From the NCBI RefSeq assembly GCF_000819565.1, contig NZ_CP004393.1:2418001-2482000 (forward strand): 64,000 bases of DNA. Reading direction: 5' to 3'. Origin of the DNA: Celeribacter indicus (lineage in GTDB: Bacteria; Pseudomonadota; Alphaproteobacteria; Rhodobacterales; Rhodobacteraceae). Of this stretch, positions 50,500-58,513 are shown in pieces (the stretch's first letter is position 1; each line of letters starts with the position of its first letter). The notes beneath the pieces were generated by a model. The model was given only the letters and a program-made list of their open reading frames with translations, searched no databases and was not told the DNA's origin. The position numbers and the translations under genes are program-made.

Positions 50500-52106
50500 G
50501 CGAGGGACGGACGGTAACTGCATCAACTTTTCCCGACTGGATCTATGACGCGTCGGAAATTCCGGATCCCATGGGGTTCGGAGAGCGCGCTGTAACCTTC
50601 CTGCGGATGCTGCGCCACCCGAAGAGCGGGCGTGCCTTCCAGCTCGACCCATGGCAGGAGCGCATTGTGCGCCGCATTTATGGTCCGCGCCACGAGGATG
50701 GTTCGCGGATCGTCAAGACGGTGGTGATCCTCGTCCCGCGTGGCAACCGGAAAACCTCGCTGGCGGCCGCGCTGGAGGCGCTTCATACGGTCGGGCCGGA
50801 GGCGGTGCCGGGTGGCGAAGTGATCTCGGCGGCTTCCGATCGCAAGCAGTCGCGCATAGCCTACGAGGAGTTGCGCGGCCTCATGTTAGCACATCCGAAG
50901 ATCGCGCCGCATGTCCAGCCCAAAGATTACCGAAACCGGATCGAGTTTCCGAGGCTGCGCAGCTTCTGCGAAGCGATCAGCGCCGACGCGGGAACGCAGC
51001 ACGGTCGCACACCGGTCTTTGTCCTGGCGGATGAACTTCACGCGTGGAAGAAGCGCGATCTGTGGGACGTGCTCCGGTCCGGTCTTGTGAAAACGCGCGG
51101 CTCTCTTCTGGTGGTGGCGACGACCGCTGGGCGCGGTCAGGAAAATATCGCCTGGGATATCGTGGACGATGCGCGCAAGATTGCGCGCGGCGAGGTGGAC
51201 GATCCCTCTGTTCTGCCCGTCCTGTTCGAGGCGGATCGCAACTGCGACTGGACGGACGAGGATCTCTGGTTCCGCGTCAATCCGGGGTTGCGACACGGAT
51301 ATCCCGATATCGAGGGCCTGCGCCAGCTTGCCCGTGAAGGCGAACGCCGCGTCGGGGATCGCGAAGCCTTTCGGCAGCTCAACCTGAATATCTGGCTCGA
51401 TCATGCGACCGAACCTTTCGTGGAAATGCCGGTCTATGACGAAGGTGCCAAGCCGGTCGATCTGGAAGGGCTCGAAGAGGATCCCTGCTGGATCGGCGTA
51501 GATCTGTCGAGCAATGACGATTTGACGGTCGCTGTCGCGTGCTGGAAAGATCAAGACGGAGGGTTTCTGGTGTGGCCGTGGTTCTTCTGTCCCGAGGAAA
51601 ACCTCCGGGGGCGCGAAGAGCGGTCGGGCGTGCCCTACACGACATGGGCGGAGCAGGGACACATCATCCCGACACCGGGCAACGTGGTGGATTTCCGAGT
51701 AGTGGAGGATCACATTCGCGAGTTGTGCGCGCGCTTCAACGTCCGTGAGATTGCGTTCGATCCGCACCTTGCACGCAATATGCTCAACAACCTGCTCGAG
51801 GATGGTTTCCCGGCTGTCGAGATGCGGCAGGGGTGGGTGACGATGGCTCCGGCGGTAAAGGAGCTCGAGCGCGTGATTGTTGGCCGAAAGCTTCGGCATG
51901 GCGGGCATCCCGTTTTGCGCTGGAACTTCGCCAATATCGAAGTGCGAACGGACCCGGCTGGCAACCGGATGTTCCACAAGGGCAAGTCGAAAGACAAGAT
52001 CGACGGCGCCATCGCCGCGGCGATGGCTGTGGCGCGGGCTGCGGCGGGCGATGGCGGACTGACGACTGAGGCGGACTGGTTCAACGACGATATGTGGGTG
52101 GCGTGA
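50496..52106 (+). CDS. terL: Terminase large subunit
   Basis: The 536-residue packaging motor has an N-terminal ATPase with Walker A VPRGNRKTS (about residues 80-88), Walker B VFVLADELH (about 174-182) and the coupling TTAGRG (about 209-214). The C-terminal RNase H-like nuclease has WIGVDLSSNDDLTVAV (Asp at about 336), EIAFDPHLARNML and SKDKIDGAIAAAMA with the last Asp. All catalytic residues appear present. It ends in a 1-base overlap with the tape measure gene. Confidence 0.93.
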   Translation: MSEGRTVTASTFPDWIYDASEIPDPMGFGERAVTFLRMLRHPKSGRAFQLDPWQERIVRRIYGPRHEDGSRIVKTVVILVPRGNRKTSLAAALEALHTVGPEAVPGGEVISAASDRKQSRIAYEELRGLMLAHPKIAPHVQPKDYRNRIEFPRLRSFCEAISADAGTQHGRTPVFVLADELHAWKKRDLWDVLRSGLVKTRGSLLVVATTAGRGQENIAWDIVDDARKIARGEVDDPSVLPVLFEADRNCDWTDEDLWFRVNPGLRHGYPDIEGLRQLAREGERRVGDREAFRQLNLNIWLDHATEPFVEMPVYDEGAKPVDLEGLEEDPCWIGVDLSSNDDLTVAVACWKDQDGGFLVWPWFFCPEENLRGREERSGVPYTTWAEQGHIIPTPGNVVDFRVVEDHIRELCARFNVREIAFDPHLARNMLNNLLEDGFPAVEMRQGWVTMAPAVKELERVIVGRKLRHGGHPVLRWNFANIEVRTDPAGNRMFHKGKSKDKIDGAIAAAMAVARAAAGDGGLTTEADWFNDDMWVA

Positions 52107-54076
52107 TGGCGCGGGATGAAGAAAGACTTGTGGTGCTGCTCGAGGCGCGCGTGAACGAATTCGAGAAGCGCATGGCCAAGGCGGAAAAGAAGGGCACGAA
52201 GACCTACACGAGCCTTCAACGCCGGAGCCGGTCCGCATCGCGTCAGATGGAGCACGATATGTCCCGTTCGTCGCGTGCGGTAAACAAGGCGGTCTCTTCG
52301 GTCAGCAATGAAATCGGCACCATGGGAAAGGCGTTCCTCGGAGGTTTCCTCGGCGCCACGCTGTTCGAGACGTTGAAATCCGCGACACGGGAAGTTCGGG
52401 TGCTGGCTTCGGAAGTGGCGGAGGTGGGCAATCAGGCGCGCAGGGCGGGCCTTTCCGCCTCCGAGTTTCAGGAATGGGCCTATGTGGCGCAGCAGAACCG
52501 GATCGGCGTCGATAGCCTTACGGACGGCCTCAAGGAGCTCTCGCTCCGGGCGGACGAATTCGCGACGACAGGAAAGGGCAGTGGGGCGGAGGCATTCGAG
52601 CGGCTCGGGTATTCGGCGGATGAGCTGGCGAAAAAGCTGGAAGATCCATCGGAGCTCATGCTCGAGATCCTCGGGAGGCTTGAGAAAATGGACAAGGCCG
52701 CGCAGATCCGCATTGCCGACGAGGTGTTCGGCGGCACGGGCGGGGAGCGCTTCGTGGAATTGCTCGACCAGGGCGCTCAAAAGATCCGCGCCACCAAGCA
52801 GGAGGCGACCGGCCTCGGTATGGTCATGTCGGATGAGTTGATTGCGAAGGCCGAAATCCTTGATCAACAGTTCAACCGGATCTCGAGAACCGTCGGAACG
52901 ACACTCAAAAGTGCCATCATCAGCGCCGCCTATTCGCTCTCCGAGTTTATCGACGGGTTCAGAGCCTTTGAACAGCAACGCACCGCCACGCTGGAGAGCC
53001 GGCAATCCGAGATCATGGCGGAAAAGGCTCGTCTCCATGCGACCGATCAGGAGCAATCGTCATGGTCTGAACGCAAGCGGTCGAGGACAGGCATTGCGGC
53101 AGAAGTGATCGCCCAACAGATTGCTGCGCTCGACGAGGAGGAAAACAAGATCATCGCGATCTTGTCGCAGCGGAACACCCCGCAATGGACACCCGAAAGC
53201 GACACATGGACACCGCCGCCAGCGCCCCCTGGCGGGACGGGCGGTCGGAGCAGCGCCTCCTCCTCATCCTTTGAAAACCGGGCCGCGCGGATCGCGAGCG
53301 AGGCGGCGGCACTTGAGGCTCAGGCAACGGCCTATGGGCAGATCGCGGCGTCGGGGCGCGACTATGCGGACGCCATGGAACTCGCACGGGTCAAGGCCGA
53401 ACTCCTTGCGGCAGCTCAGGCCGACGGGGTTCAGGTCACGCCCGAGATGGAAGCACAGATCGAGCTCCTGGCAAAGGCTTATGTGAACGCGGCCAACGCG
53501 GCCGATAACGCTCGCCAGAAGATTGATCAGGTGCAATCTCAGGCGCGGGAGGGAGCGGACGCGCTGGCGGACGTCTTCATGTCGCTCACCGAGGGGATAG
53601 ACGGGTTGCGCAGCGCCTTGGCAACTCTGCTTCGGCAGATCGGGAACGCACAGATCAGCAAGCTCATACGTGGCCTGGAAGCCAGTTCCGGTGGCGGGGG
53701 ATTGCTTGGAAGCCTGTTTGCCGAGGGTGGCTATACCGGAGACGGGGGCACTCATGAACCTGCGGGCATCGTTCACCGGGGAGAATACGTCTTCTCGAAA
53801 AGGGCGACCAGGGCCTTGGGGGCGGGCAATCTCCATGCCATTCATGAGCGCGCCAAGCGGGGATATGCGTCAGGCGGCTATGTGGGCAGATCGGCGGGTG
53901 GGGCGTCGCCGCGCGCGGAGCGCCTTGCCATCCACGTCACAGCTGCCTTCGACGAGAGCGGCAATGCCTATGTGAAGAACGTCGCGCGGAACGAGGCCGC
54001 CTCGGCAGCACAGGTCGTGCGTGCGGGTGTTCCGGCTCAGATCCAACAATACAACCAAAACCCGAGGAAACGATAA
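52106..54076 (+). CDS. Phage tail tape measure protein
   Basis: The ATG at 52106 gives 656 residues. The N terminus is coiled coil (LVVLLEARVNEFEKRMAKAE), followed by the tape-measure segment LSASEFQEWAYVAQQNRIGV, the glycine-rich GGTGGERFVELLDQGAQKIR, more coiled coil (to about 500), and the C-terminal AEGGYTGDGGTHEPAGIVHR, EYVFSKRATRALGAGNL repeat typical of tape measure proteins in Rhodobacterales phages. Its length predicts a short siphovirus-like tail (roughly 100 nm). No tail-assembly chaperone gene pair precedes it. Confidence 0.87.
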   Translation: MARDEERLVVLLEARVNEFEKRMAKAEKKGTKTYTSLQRRSRSASRQMEHDMSRSSRAVNKAVSSVSNEIGTMGKAFLGGFLGATLFETLKSATREVRVLASEVAEVGNQARRAGLSASEFQEWAYVAQQNRIGVDSLTDGLKELSLRADEFATTGKGSGAEAFERLGYSADELAKKLEDPSELMLEILGRLEKMDKAAQIRIADEVFGGTGGERFVELLDQGAQKIRATKQEATGLGMVMSDELIAKAEILDQQFNRISRTVGTTLKSAIISAAYSLSEFIDGFRAFEQQRTATLESRQSEIMAEKARLHATDQEQSSWSERKRSRTGIAAEVIAQQIAALDEEENKIIAILSQRNTPQWTPESDTWTPPPAPPGGTGGRSSASSSSFENRAARIASEAAALEAQATAYGQIAASGRDYADAMELARVKAELLAAAQADGVQVTPEMEAQIELLAKAYVNAANAADNARQKIDQVQSQAREGADALADVFMSLTEGIDGLRSALATLLRQIGNAQISKLIRGLEASSGGGGLLGSLFAEGGYTGDGGTHEPAGIVHRGEYVFSKRATRALGAGNLHAIHERAKRGYASGGYVGRSAGGASPRAERLAIHVTAAFDESGNAYVKNVARNEAASAAQVVRAGVPAQIQQYNQNPRKR

Positions 54077-54717
54077 TGGCCACATATCCGTTGGATTTCC
54101 TGTCCGATGAGCTTGGCCTCGAGGCGGTGACTTTCGATGTGCAGCGCAACGAGGAAATGCACGGCACCGGAGACGGGGCAGTCTGGCGCACAGAACTCGC
54201 CCGCCCGCTCTGGAAGATCACCGTGAGCCTACATCTGCGTCACGCCGAACTGGGGCGAGCGATTGACGCGAAGCTCCTCGGGATGGGGGCAGGGGATGAC
54301 TTCCTGTTCGCCGATCCGTCCTACCACGGTCCGGCATGGGGACCGGGCAGCTACCTCCTGCATGACATGACAGTCTGCCTCAGCGGGGTAAGCGAGGACC
54401 GAAGATCGGTTTCGCTCACAGGACTGGGCAGCAATTTCCTGTTGTCCGCCGGGGACCGGTTCTCGATCGAATACGGGGCTGGAAAAGTCTATTTTGGAGT
54501 GTTCCGCGAGAGCCGAAGCATCGCCTCGTCCGCCGACGCAGCGGAAATCCAGGTGTTTCCCTATCTCCCTCTCGGGATCCCCGTCGGCGCAGAGCTCGAG
54601 CTGGTGAAGCCGTTCCTCAAGGTCATGCTGGCACGGGATGGCTACATGCCGTTTACCGTGCGCCCTGGCCTCTATGCCGAGAGCGCCTCGATCACCATGT
54701 TGCAGAAGGTGCGATAG
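54076..54717 (+). CDS. Distal-tail-type protein
   Basis: A 213-residue beta-rich protein: MATYPLDFLSDELGLEAVTF, VWRTELARPLWKITVSLHLR, ELGRAIDAKLLGMGAGDDFL, FADPSYHGPAWGPGSYLLHD. It resembles phage proteins that follow the tape measure gene and form the distal tail ring (DUF2460/Dit-like); the exact family is uncertain. It is the last recognisable virion gene of the element; no tail-tip or fibre gene follows. Confidence 0.65.
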   Translation: MATYPLDFLSDELGLEAVTFDVQRNEEMHGTGDGAVWRTELARPLWKITVSLHLRHAELGRAIDAKLLGMGAGDDFLFADPSYHGPAWGPGSYLLHDMTVCLSGVSEDRRSVSLTGLGSNFLLSAGDRFSIEYGAGKVYFGVFRESRSIASSADAAEIQVFPYLPLGIPVGAELELVKPFLKVMLARDGYMPFTVRPGLYAESASITMLQKVR

Positions 54718-54718
54718 G

Positions 54719-55045
54719 ATGCGGCTCAGAAAACATCTGTGCAATGCGCTGGAAGCCGCACTCTACAGGCGATCCTTCACCATACCGGCCGGCGGCGAGC
54801 CGATCTGGGAGGCCTTCCTGAGACTGTCTCGCGCCCGCCGCCACCATGCGGCCGGACCGGAGGCGATCAGCCACCAGGAGATCCTTGCCTATTGCCGCTG
54901 CTGCCGCATCCCGTTCGCGCCTCATCACATCGAGGCGATCGAGGCGATGGACGAAGTTTGGCTCGAATGGACGAGGAAGCCGAAGGATCAAAAGACCGAG
55001 ACACTGCCGCTCACCGCAGCGCTGTTCGATTTCAGCTTCGGGTGA
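54719..55045 (+). CDS. Unknown protein at the end of the virion module
   Basis: The ATG at 54719 gives 108 residues: MRLRKHLCNALEAALYRRSF, LRLSRARRHHAAGPEAISHQ, ILAYCRCCRIPFAPHHIEAI, DEVWLEWTRKPKDQ. The segment SHQEILAYCRCCRIPFAPHH and DEVWL are like small phage proteins found beside tail genes in alphaproteobacterial phages (possible tail-assembly function). No firm assignment. Confidence 0.55.
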   Translation: MRLRKHLCNALEAALYRRSFTIPAGGEPIWEAFLRLSRARRHHAAGPEAISHQEILAYCRCCRIPFAPHHIEAIEAMDEVWLEWTRKPKDQKTETLPLTAALFDFSFG

Positions 55046-55049
55046 TGCT

Positions 55050-55556
55050 ATGAACCTTACGCTCATTGATCAGAAGAAAAAACGAAAACAGCAACGGAAA
55101 GAGAGGGACGCACGGCGCGGGAGGCTGGGGCAGGGGCGCTTTGACGCGCTGGTGAATGAACTGGCTGAGGTGATCCGTCTCGCTTTTGAGGCAGGGGCGA
55201 CAGCAAGCGTGTGGGGGCTGGAAGGTCCGCTGCGCCATGCCATTTGCTCTGATCTGTGTTTACAGGGCTGGGCATGGGAGACAGCTGATCTGATGGCGCG
55301 CGAACTCATGGATTGCGCGCACAGGCGCGTCGGAGCTAAAAGACCAACTTGGAATGAAGGGCAGCCGGAATGGGTGATTTACGAAGGAACTCTGATCGAA
55401 CGGACCCTTTGTGCCAATTGTCACAAGCCATTGCCAGAGGGAAGGCCGAAGTTTTGCAGCGACTTGTGCAAAGGAGCACATCACGCAATCACGGCACGAT
55501 TGAAAATCGCCAACGAGGATCAGGCTATCAGGATTGCAACCGGATTGATGTTATAA
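55050..55556 (+). CDS. Zinc-ribbon protein, first part
   Basis: The ATG at 55050 gives 168 residues. A basic N terminus (MNLTLIDQKKKRKQQRKERD) precedes a helical domain (FDALVNELAEVIRLAFEAGA) and a zinc ribbon CANCHKPLPEGRPKFCSDLC (about residues 121-140). The next frame immediately continues with three more ribbons of the same kind without its own good start, so this gene and the next piece were probably one protein. No known family; nucleic-acid binding is likely. Confidence 0.6.
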   Translation: MNLTLIDQKKKRKQQRKERDARRGRLGQGRFDALVNELAEVIRLAFEAGATASVWGLEGPLRHAICSDLCLQGWAWETADLMARELMDCAHRRVGAKRPTWNEGQPEWVIYEGTLIERTLCANCHKPLPEGRPKFCSDLCKGAHHAITARLKIANEDQAIRIATGLML

Positions 55557-55954
55557 ATCGATGCCTCCACTGTGGAAAGGCTTTGCCGGAAGACAGCCAC
55601 CCCACGCGAAAATATTGTGACCAGAAATGCCAGACCGCATCGCGAGTTGCCTTGGACAGTGCCGCGCGCCGCGCCGCTCGCGCTGGTAGAATCTGCCCGC
55701 TGTGCGGCGGTGCCGTGAGCGACGACAAGCCTGCAAATACCATTTATTGCAGCGCGCGTTGTCAGTCACGCTCTCACCCGCCGAAGCTGCATCAAAAGTT
55801 GTGCGCTAACTGCGGAGCAAATTTCAGGACAAAGCATCGTCATCAAGCAACGTGCTCTAAATCCTGCGGTAAGGCACTGGAATGGAAAAGTGGGTCTCGC
55901 AACCACCTGCGCGCCCGCCTGACTGCCGCCCGATTCGACGCCATGTTTTGTTGA
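55557..55954 (+). pseudogene. Triple zinc-ribbon continuation in a shifted frame
   Basis: Directly after the stop at 55556 another frame reads NRCLHCGKALPEDSHPTRKY-C, ICPLCGGAVSDDKPANTIYC and CANCGANFRTKHRHQATC, three C-x2-C...C-x3-C ribbons. The formal start at 55370 lies within the preceding gene and encodes nonsense there, and no good start codon or ribosome-binding site precedes the first ribbon. Either a one-base change split an ancestral four-ribbon protein or translation shifts frame at about 55540-55556. Confidence 0.5.
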
Positions 55955-55987
55955 TAAATGACCTTGAACTTTTTTGGGGGGCAAATC

Positions 55988-56017
55988 TGTGCCTCGCTGT
56001 GCCCCCATCGTGCCCCC
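55988..56017. repeat. Arm-type direct repeats, right end of phage-like element
   Basis: tgtgcctcg, tgtgccccc and cgtgccccc start at 55988, 55998 and 56009, 66-95 bp inside the right att core. They match the pair at 39035-39055 beside the integrase gene. Confidence 0.5.
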
Positions 56018-56082
56018 GAGACTTGCAGCAAAAGACGGAGCCCGAAGGGGTTTTGGTAAACCCATGTAATATATGGAATTTT

Positions 56083-56129
56083 TGGCTCCGGCGGTAGGGA
56101 TCGAACCTACGACCAATTGATTAACAGTC
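56083..56129. repeat. att core, right copy within tRNA-Asn
   Basis: The 3' part of the tRNA gene, identical over 47 bases to 38870-38916 and over its first 23-24 bases to 15905-15928. Confidence 0.88.
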
Positions 56130-56157
56130 AACTGCTCTACCGCTGAGCTACGCCGGA
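56083..56157 (-). tRNA. tRNA-Asn (GTT), integration target
   Basis: Minus-strand gene of 75 bases with encoded CCA. The acceptor stem is TCCGGCG/CGCCGGA with discriminator G. The anticodon loop ctGTTaa gives asparagine, and the T loop is GTTCGATCC-type. Its 3' 47 bases are the att core shared with 38870-38916, so the gene is intact after integration. Confidence 0.96.
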
Positions 56158-56238
56158 ACACGAGGCGGTGTATAGCCATGTGGTTTCGGCCGTGCAAGAG
56201 GGTTTGTGGCAAAAATCCGTGTTTTGCCGCAAAATATT

Positions 56239-57135
56239 TCAAGCTATTGAGAATATGGCGTTTTCGGACAATCTCGGGGTGGCCTGGACGCGGTTTCGGG
56301 TGGTCAGGTCGATGAGATGGGCGAGGGTGTTGCGGGCCGCGGCGGGCAGGTGCGTTTCGGGCAGGTCGGCATAGACGGCGCGGGTCAGGCCGGGGAGGTC
56401 CAGCGGGCCGCGGGCGAGGGCGTCGAGGATCTGCGCCTCGCGGGCGGCGCGGTGCGCGAGCAGGGCGCCGATGCGCGCGGCCGGGTCCTCGACCGCGGGG
56501 CCGTGCGCCGGGTAGAGGCGCCGCGCCTCCGCCGCCGAGAGGCGGGCGCAGCTGTCGCGGAAGGCCGCGGCGTCGCCGTCGGGCGGGGAGATCAGCGAGG
56601 AGGACCAGCCCATCACCAGATCGCCGCAGAAGATCACGTCGCGCCAGGCGAAACTCAGGTGTCCGGCCATGTGGCCCGGCGTGTGCAGCGCGGTGACGGG
56701 GCCGGCGGGGGTCGCGACCGTCTCCCCGTCGGAGAGCCTGCGGTCGGGGGCGAAACCGTGGTCGACGCCTTCGCCGCCGCCCACGAGCCCGTCGGCGAGC
56801 AGCGCCTGCATATGCGGCGCGCGGCCGGAGACGGCATCTCCGAAGGCGAGGATCTCCGCACCGGTCTCGCGCGCGAGCGCCGCGGCGCCCCCGGAATGGT
56901 CGAGATGGGCATGGGTCACGAGGATCAGCGCGATCCGCGCGCCCGCCGGCAACGCGGCGCGCAGGGCCGCGCGATGCGCCGGCAGTTCGGGGCCGGGGTC
57001 GATCAGCACCCGTGCCTCTCCGGTGCCGAGCAGGAAGCTGTTCGTGCCCCAGAAGGTCATGGGAGAGGGGTTCGGCGCGATCACGCGCACCAGCCCGTCC
57101 TCGAGCCGCGTCACCTGTCCGGGATGGGCATTCAC
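56239..57135 (-). CDS. MBL-fold metallo-hydrolase (beta-lactamase-like, LACTB2 type)
   Basis: The 298-residue protein has the metallo-beta-lactamase metal motif VTHAHLDHSGG (His75, His77, Asp79, His80), a third-ligand region HTPGHMAGHLSF and the bridging Asp in FCGDLVMGW, followed by a C-terminal winged-helix-like region (RAAREAQILDALARGPLDLP) found in the LACTB2-like subgroup. That combination suggests a hydrolase acting on RNA or a thioester; the substrate is unknown. It is divergent from the sensor kinase at 57182. Confidence 0.87.
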   Translation of the reverse strand: MNAHPGQVTRLEDGLVRVIAPNPSPMTFWGTNSFLLGTGEARVLIDPGPELPAHRAALRAALPAGARIALILVTHAHLDHSGGAAALARETGAEILAFGDAVSGRAPHMQALLADGLVGGGEGVDHGFAPDRRLSDGETVATPAGPVTALHTPGHMAGHLSFAWRDVIFCGDLVMGWSSSLISPPDGDAAAFRDSCARLSAAEARRLYPAHGPAVEDPAARIGALLAHRAAREAQILDALARGPLDLPGLTRAVYADLPETHLPAAARNTLAHLIDLTTRNRVQATPRLSENAIFSIA

Positions 57136-57181
57136 GCGATTTTCCTTTCCATTCTCCGCCTCGCGCGACTACCAATAGCGC

Positions 57182-58513
57182 ATGTTCTTCGCATGGCTCA
57201 AAAGATATCTGCCGGGAAGCCTCTACGGTCGCGCGGCGCTCATCCTCCTCGTTCCGATGGTGATGATCCAGCTCGTCGTGCTCGTCGCCTTTTCCCAGCG
57301 CTATTTCGAGGACATCACGCGGCAGCTCATGCGCGGCGTGGTGGCGGAGGTGGGGCTCTACGTGGACGCGATCGCGGCGCTCGAGCCGGAGGACCTGCCG
57401 GAGGCGATGGCGGCGCTCGACCGGCGGATCGGCTTCGTCGCCGATCTCGGGGCGGCGGCGCCGGTGACGGATGCGCGGCCCTGGTACGATTTCTCCGCGC
57501 GGGTGATCGCCTCGGACCTGCGCGCGGGCGTCGAGGGGATCGAGGGCGTGGACACGGCGAGCGACCGGCGCGCGGTGCGCGTCTCCGCACGGACCGCGGC
57601 GGGGCGGCTGCTGCTCGAGATCCCGCGCACCCGCGCCTCGGCCCGCAATCCGCATCAGCTCATGGTCTGGACGCTCTTCACCGGGGTGGTGATGACGCTG
57701 ATCGCGGCGATCTTCCTGCGCAACCAGCTCCGCCCGATCCGGCAGCTCTCGGAGGTGGCCGAGGCCTTCGGACGGGGGGAAAGCAAGCCCTACCGGCTCG
57801 CCGGCGCGACGGAGGTGCGCTCGGCCGGGGCGGCCTTCCTCAACATGCGCGCGCGGATCGAGCGGCAGATCGAGCAGCGCACGCTGATGCTCTCGGGCGT
57901 GTCGCACGACCTGCGCACGCCGCTCACCCGCATCCGTCTCGGCCTGTCGATGCTGGAGGTGAGCGAGGCCGAGGCGGAGGAGGTGGCGGCGATGCAGGGC
58001 GACCTCGACGAGATGGAGCGGCTGATCGACGCCTTTCTCGCCTTCGCGCGGTCGGACACAACGGAGGAGCCGCAGCCCTGCGACCTGCGCGAGATCGTGC
58101 AGGCGGCGAAGGCGAAGGCGGAGCGCGCGGGCGGGCAGGTGGCGCTCGGCACGATGCCCGACGCGCCCGAGGTGTTGCGGGTGCGGCCGGAGGCGCTGGC
58201 GCGGGCGCTCGACAATCTCGTCGGCAACGGGCTGCGCTACGGCGATGCGGTGCGGATCAGCCTCAAGCCCTTCGAGCGGGCGGCGGTGATCTCGATCGAG
58301 GACAACGGCCCCGGCATCGCGGAGGACGTGCGGGAGCGGGCGCTTCAGCCCTTCGTGCGGCTCGACGCGGCGCGCAACCAGAACCTCGGCTCGGGTGTCG
58401 GCCTCGGCTTGTCAATCGCCCATGACATCGCCCGGCGCCATGGCGGCACGCTGCGCCTCGGGGTGAGCGAGGACATGGGCGGGCTGAAGGCGGACCTGGT
58501 GATCGCGCGCTGA
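57182..58513 (+). CDS. EnvZ-like transmembrane sensor histidine kinase
   Basis: The 443-residue kinase has TM1 at about residues 17-38, a periplasmic sensor loop (about 39-160), TM2 at about 161-180, a HAMP domain with RNQLRPIRQLSEVAEAFGRG, the HisKA box GVSHDLRTPLTRIRL (phospho-His242) and a HATPase domain with DNLVGNGLRYG, EDNGPGIA and GSGVGLGLSIAHDIARRH. The arrangement is that of EnvZ-type osmosensors. No response regulator is adjacent on the right; the MBL gene on the left is divergent, so its partner is encoded elsewhere. Confidence 0.9.
   Translation: MFFAWLKRYLPGSLYGRAALILLVPMVMIQLVVLVAFSQRYFEDITRQLMRGVVAEVGLYVDAIAALEPEDLPEAMAALDRRIGFVADLGAAAPVTDARPWYDFSARVIASDLRAGVEGIEGVDTASDRRAVRVSARTAAGRLLLEIPRTRASARNPHQLMVWTLFTGVVMTLIAAIFLRNQLRPIRQLSEVAEAFGRGESKPYRLAGATEVRSAGAAFLNMRARIERQIEQRTLMLSGVSHDLRTPLTRIRLGLSMLEVSEAEAEEVAAMQGDLDEMERLIDAFLAFARSDTTEEPQPCDLREIVQAAKAKAERAGGQVALGTMPDAPEVLRVRPEALARALDNLVGNGLRYGDAVRISLKPFERAAVISIEDNGPGIAEDVRERALQPFVRLDAARNQNLGSGVGLGLSIAHDIARRHGGTLRLGVSEDMGGLKADLVIAR

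Larger units (their letters stand above)
38870..56129. mobile_element. 17.2 kb integrated phage-like element in tRNA-Asn (prophage or satellite)
   Basis: Bounded by 47-bp direct repeats (38870-38916 and 56083-56129), with the integrase gene next to the left repeat and an intact tRNA regenerated on the right. Short arm-type repeats of tgtgccccc lie inside both ends (39035, 39047; 55998 and a close copy at 56009). Content in order: integrase, RelBE-like pair, divergent Arc-like repressors, AlpA-like protein, small unknowns, replication-type protein, portal, protease-capsid, HNH nuclease, adaptors, terminases, tape measure, one distal-tail-type protein, zinc-ribbon proteins. No holin, endolysin, tail tip, receptor-binding protein or tail-tip peptidase is seen. 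Confidence 0.85.

Noticed and set aside
44214..54717. Gene transfer agent cluster
   Set aside because: Rhodobacterales GTA clusters lack an integrase and att sites, are not in tRNA genes and have a different order. This one has int, att repeats, TA and rep genes.
55766..57907. 713-codon minus-strand open frame spanning tRNA-Asn
   Set aside because: It crosses a tRNA gene and an att site and covers the MBL gene in a wrong frame; only the MBL frame makes sense.
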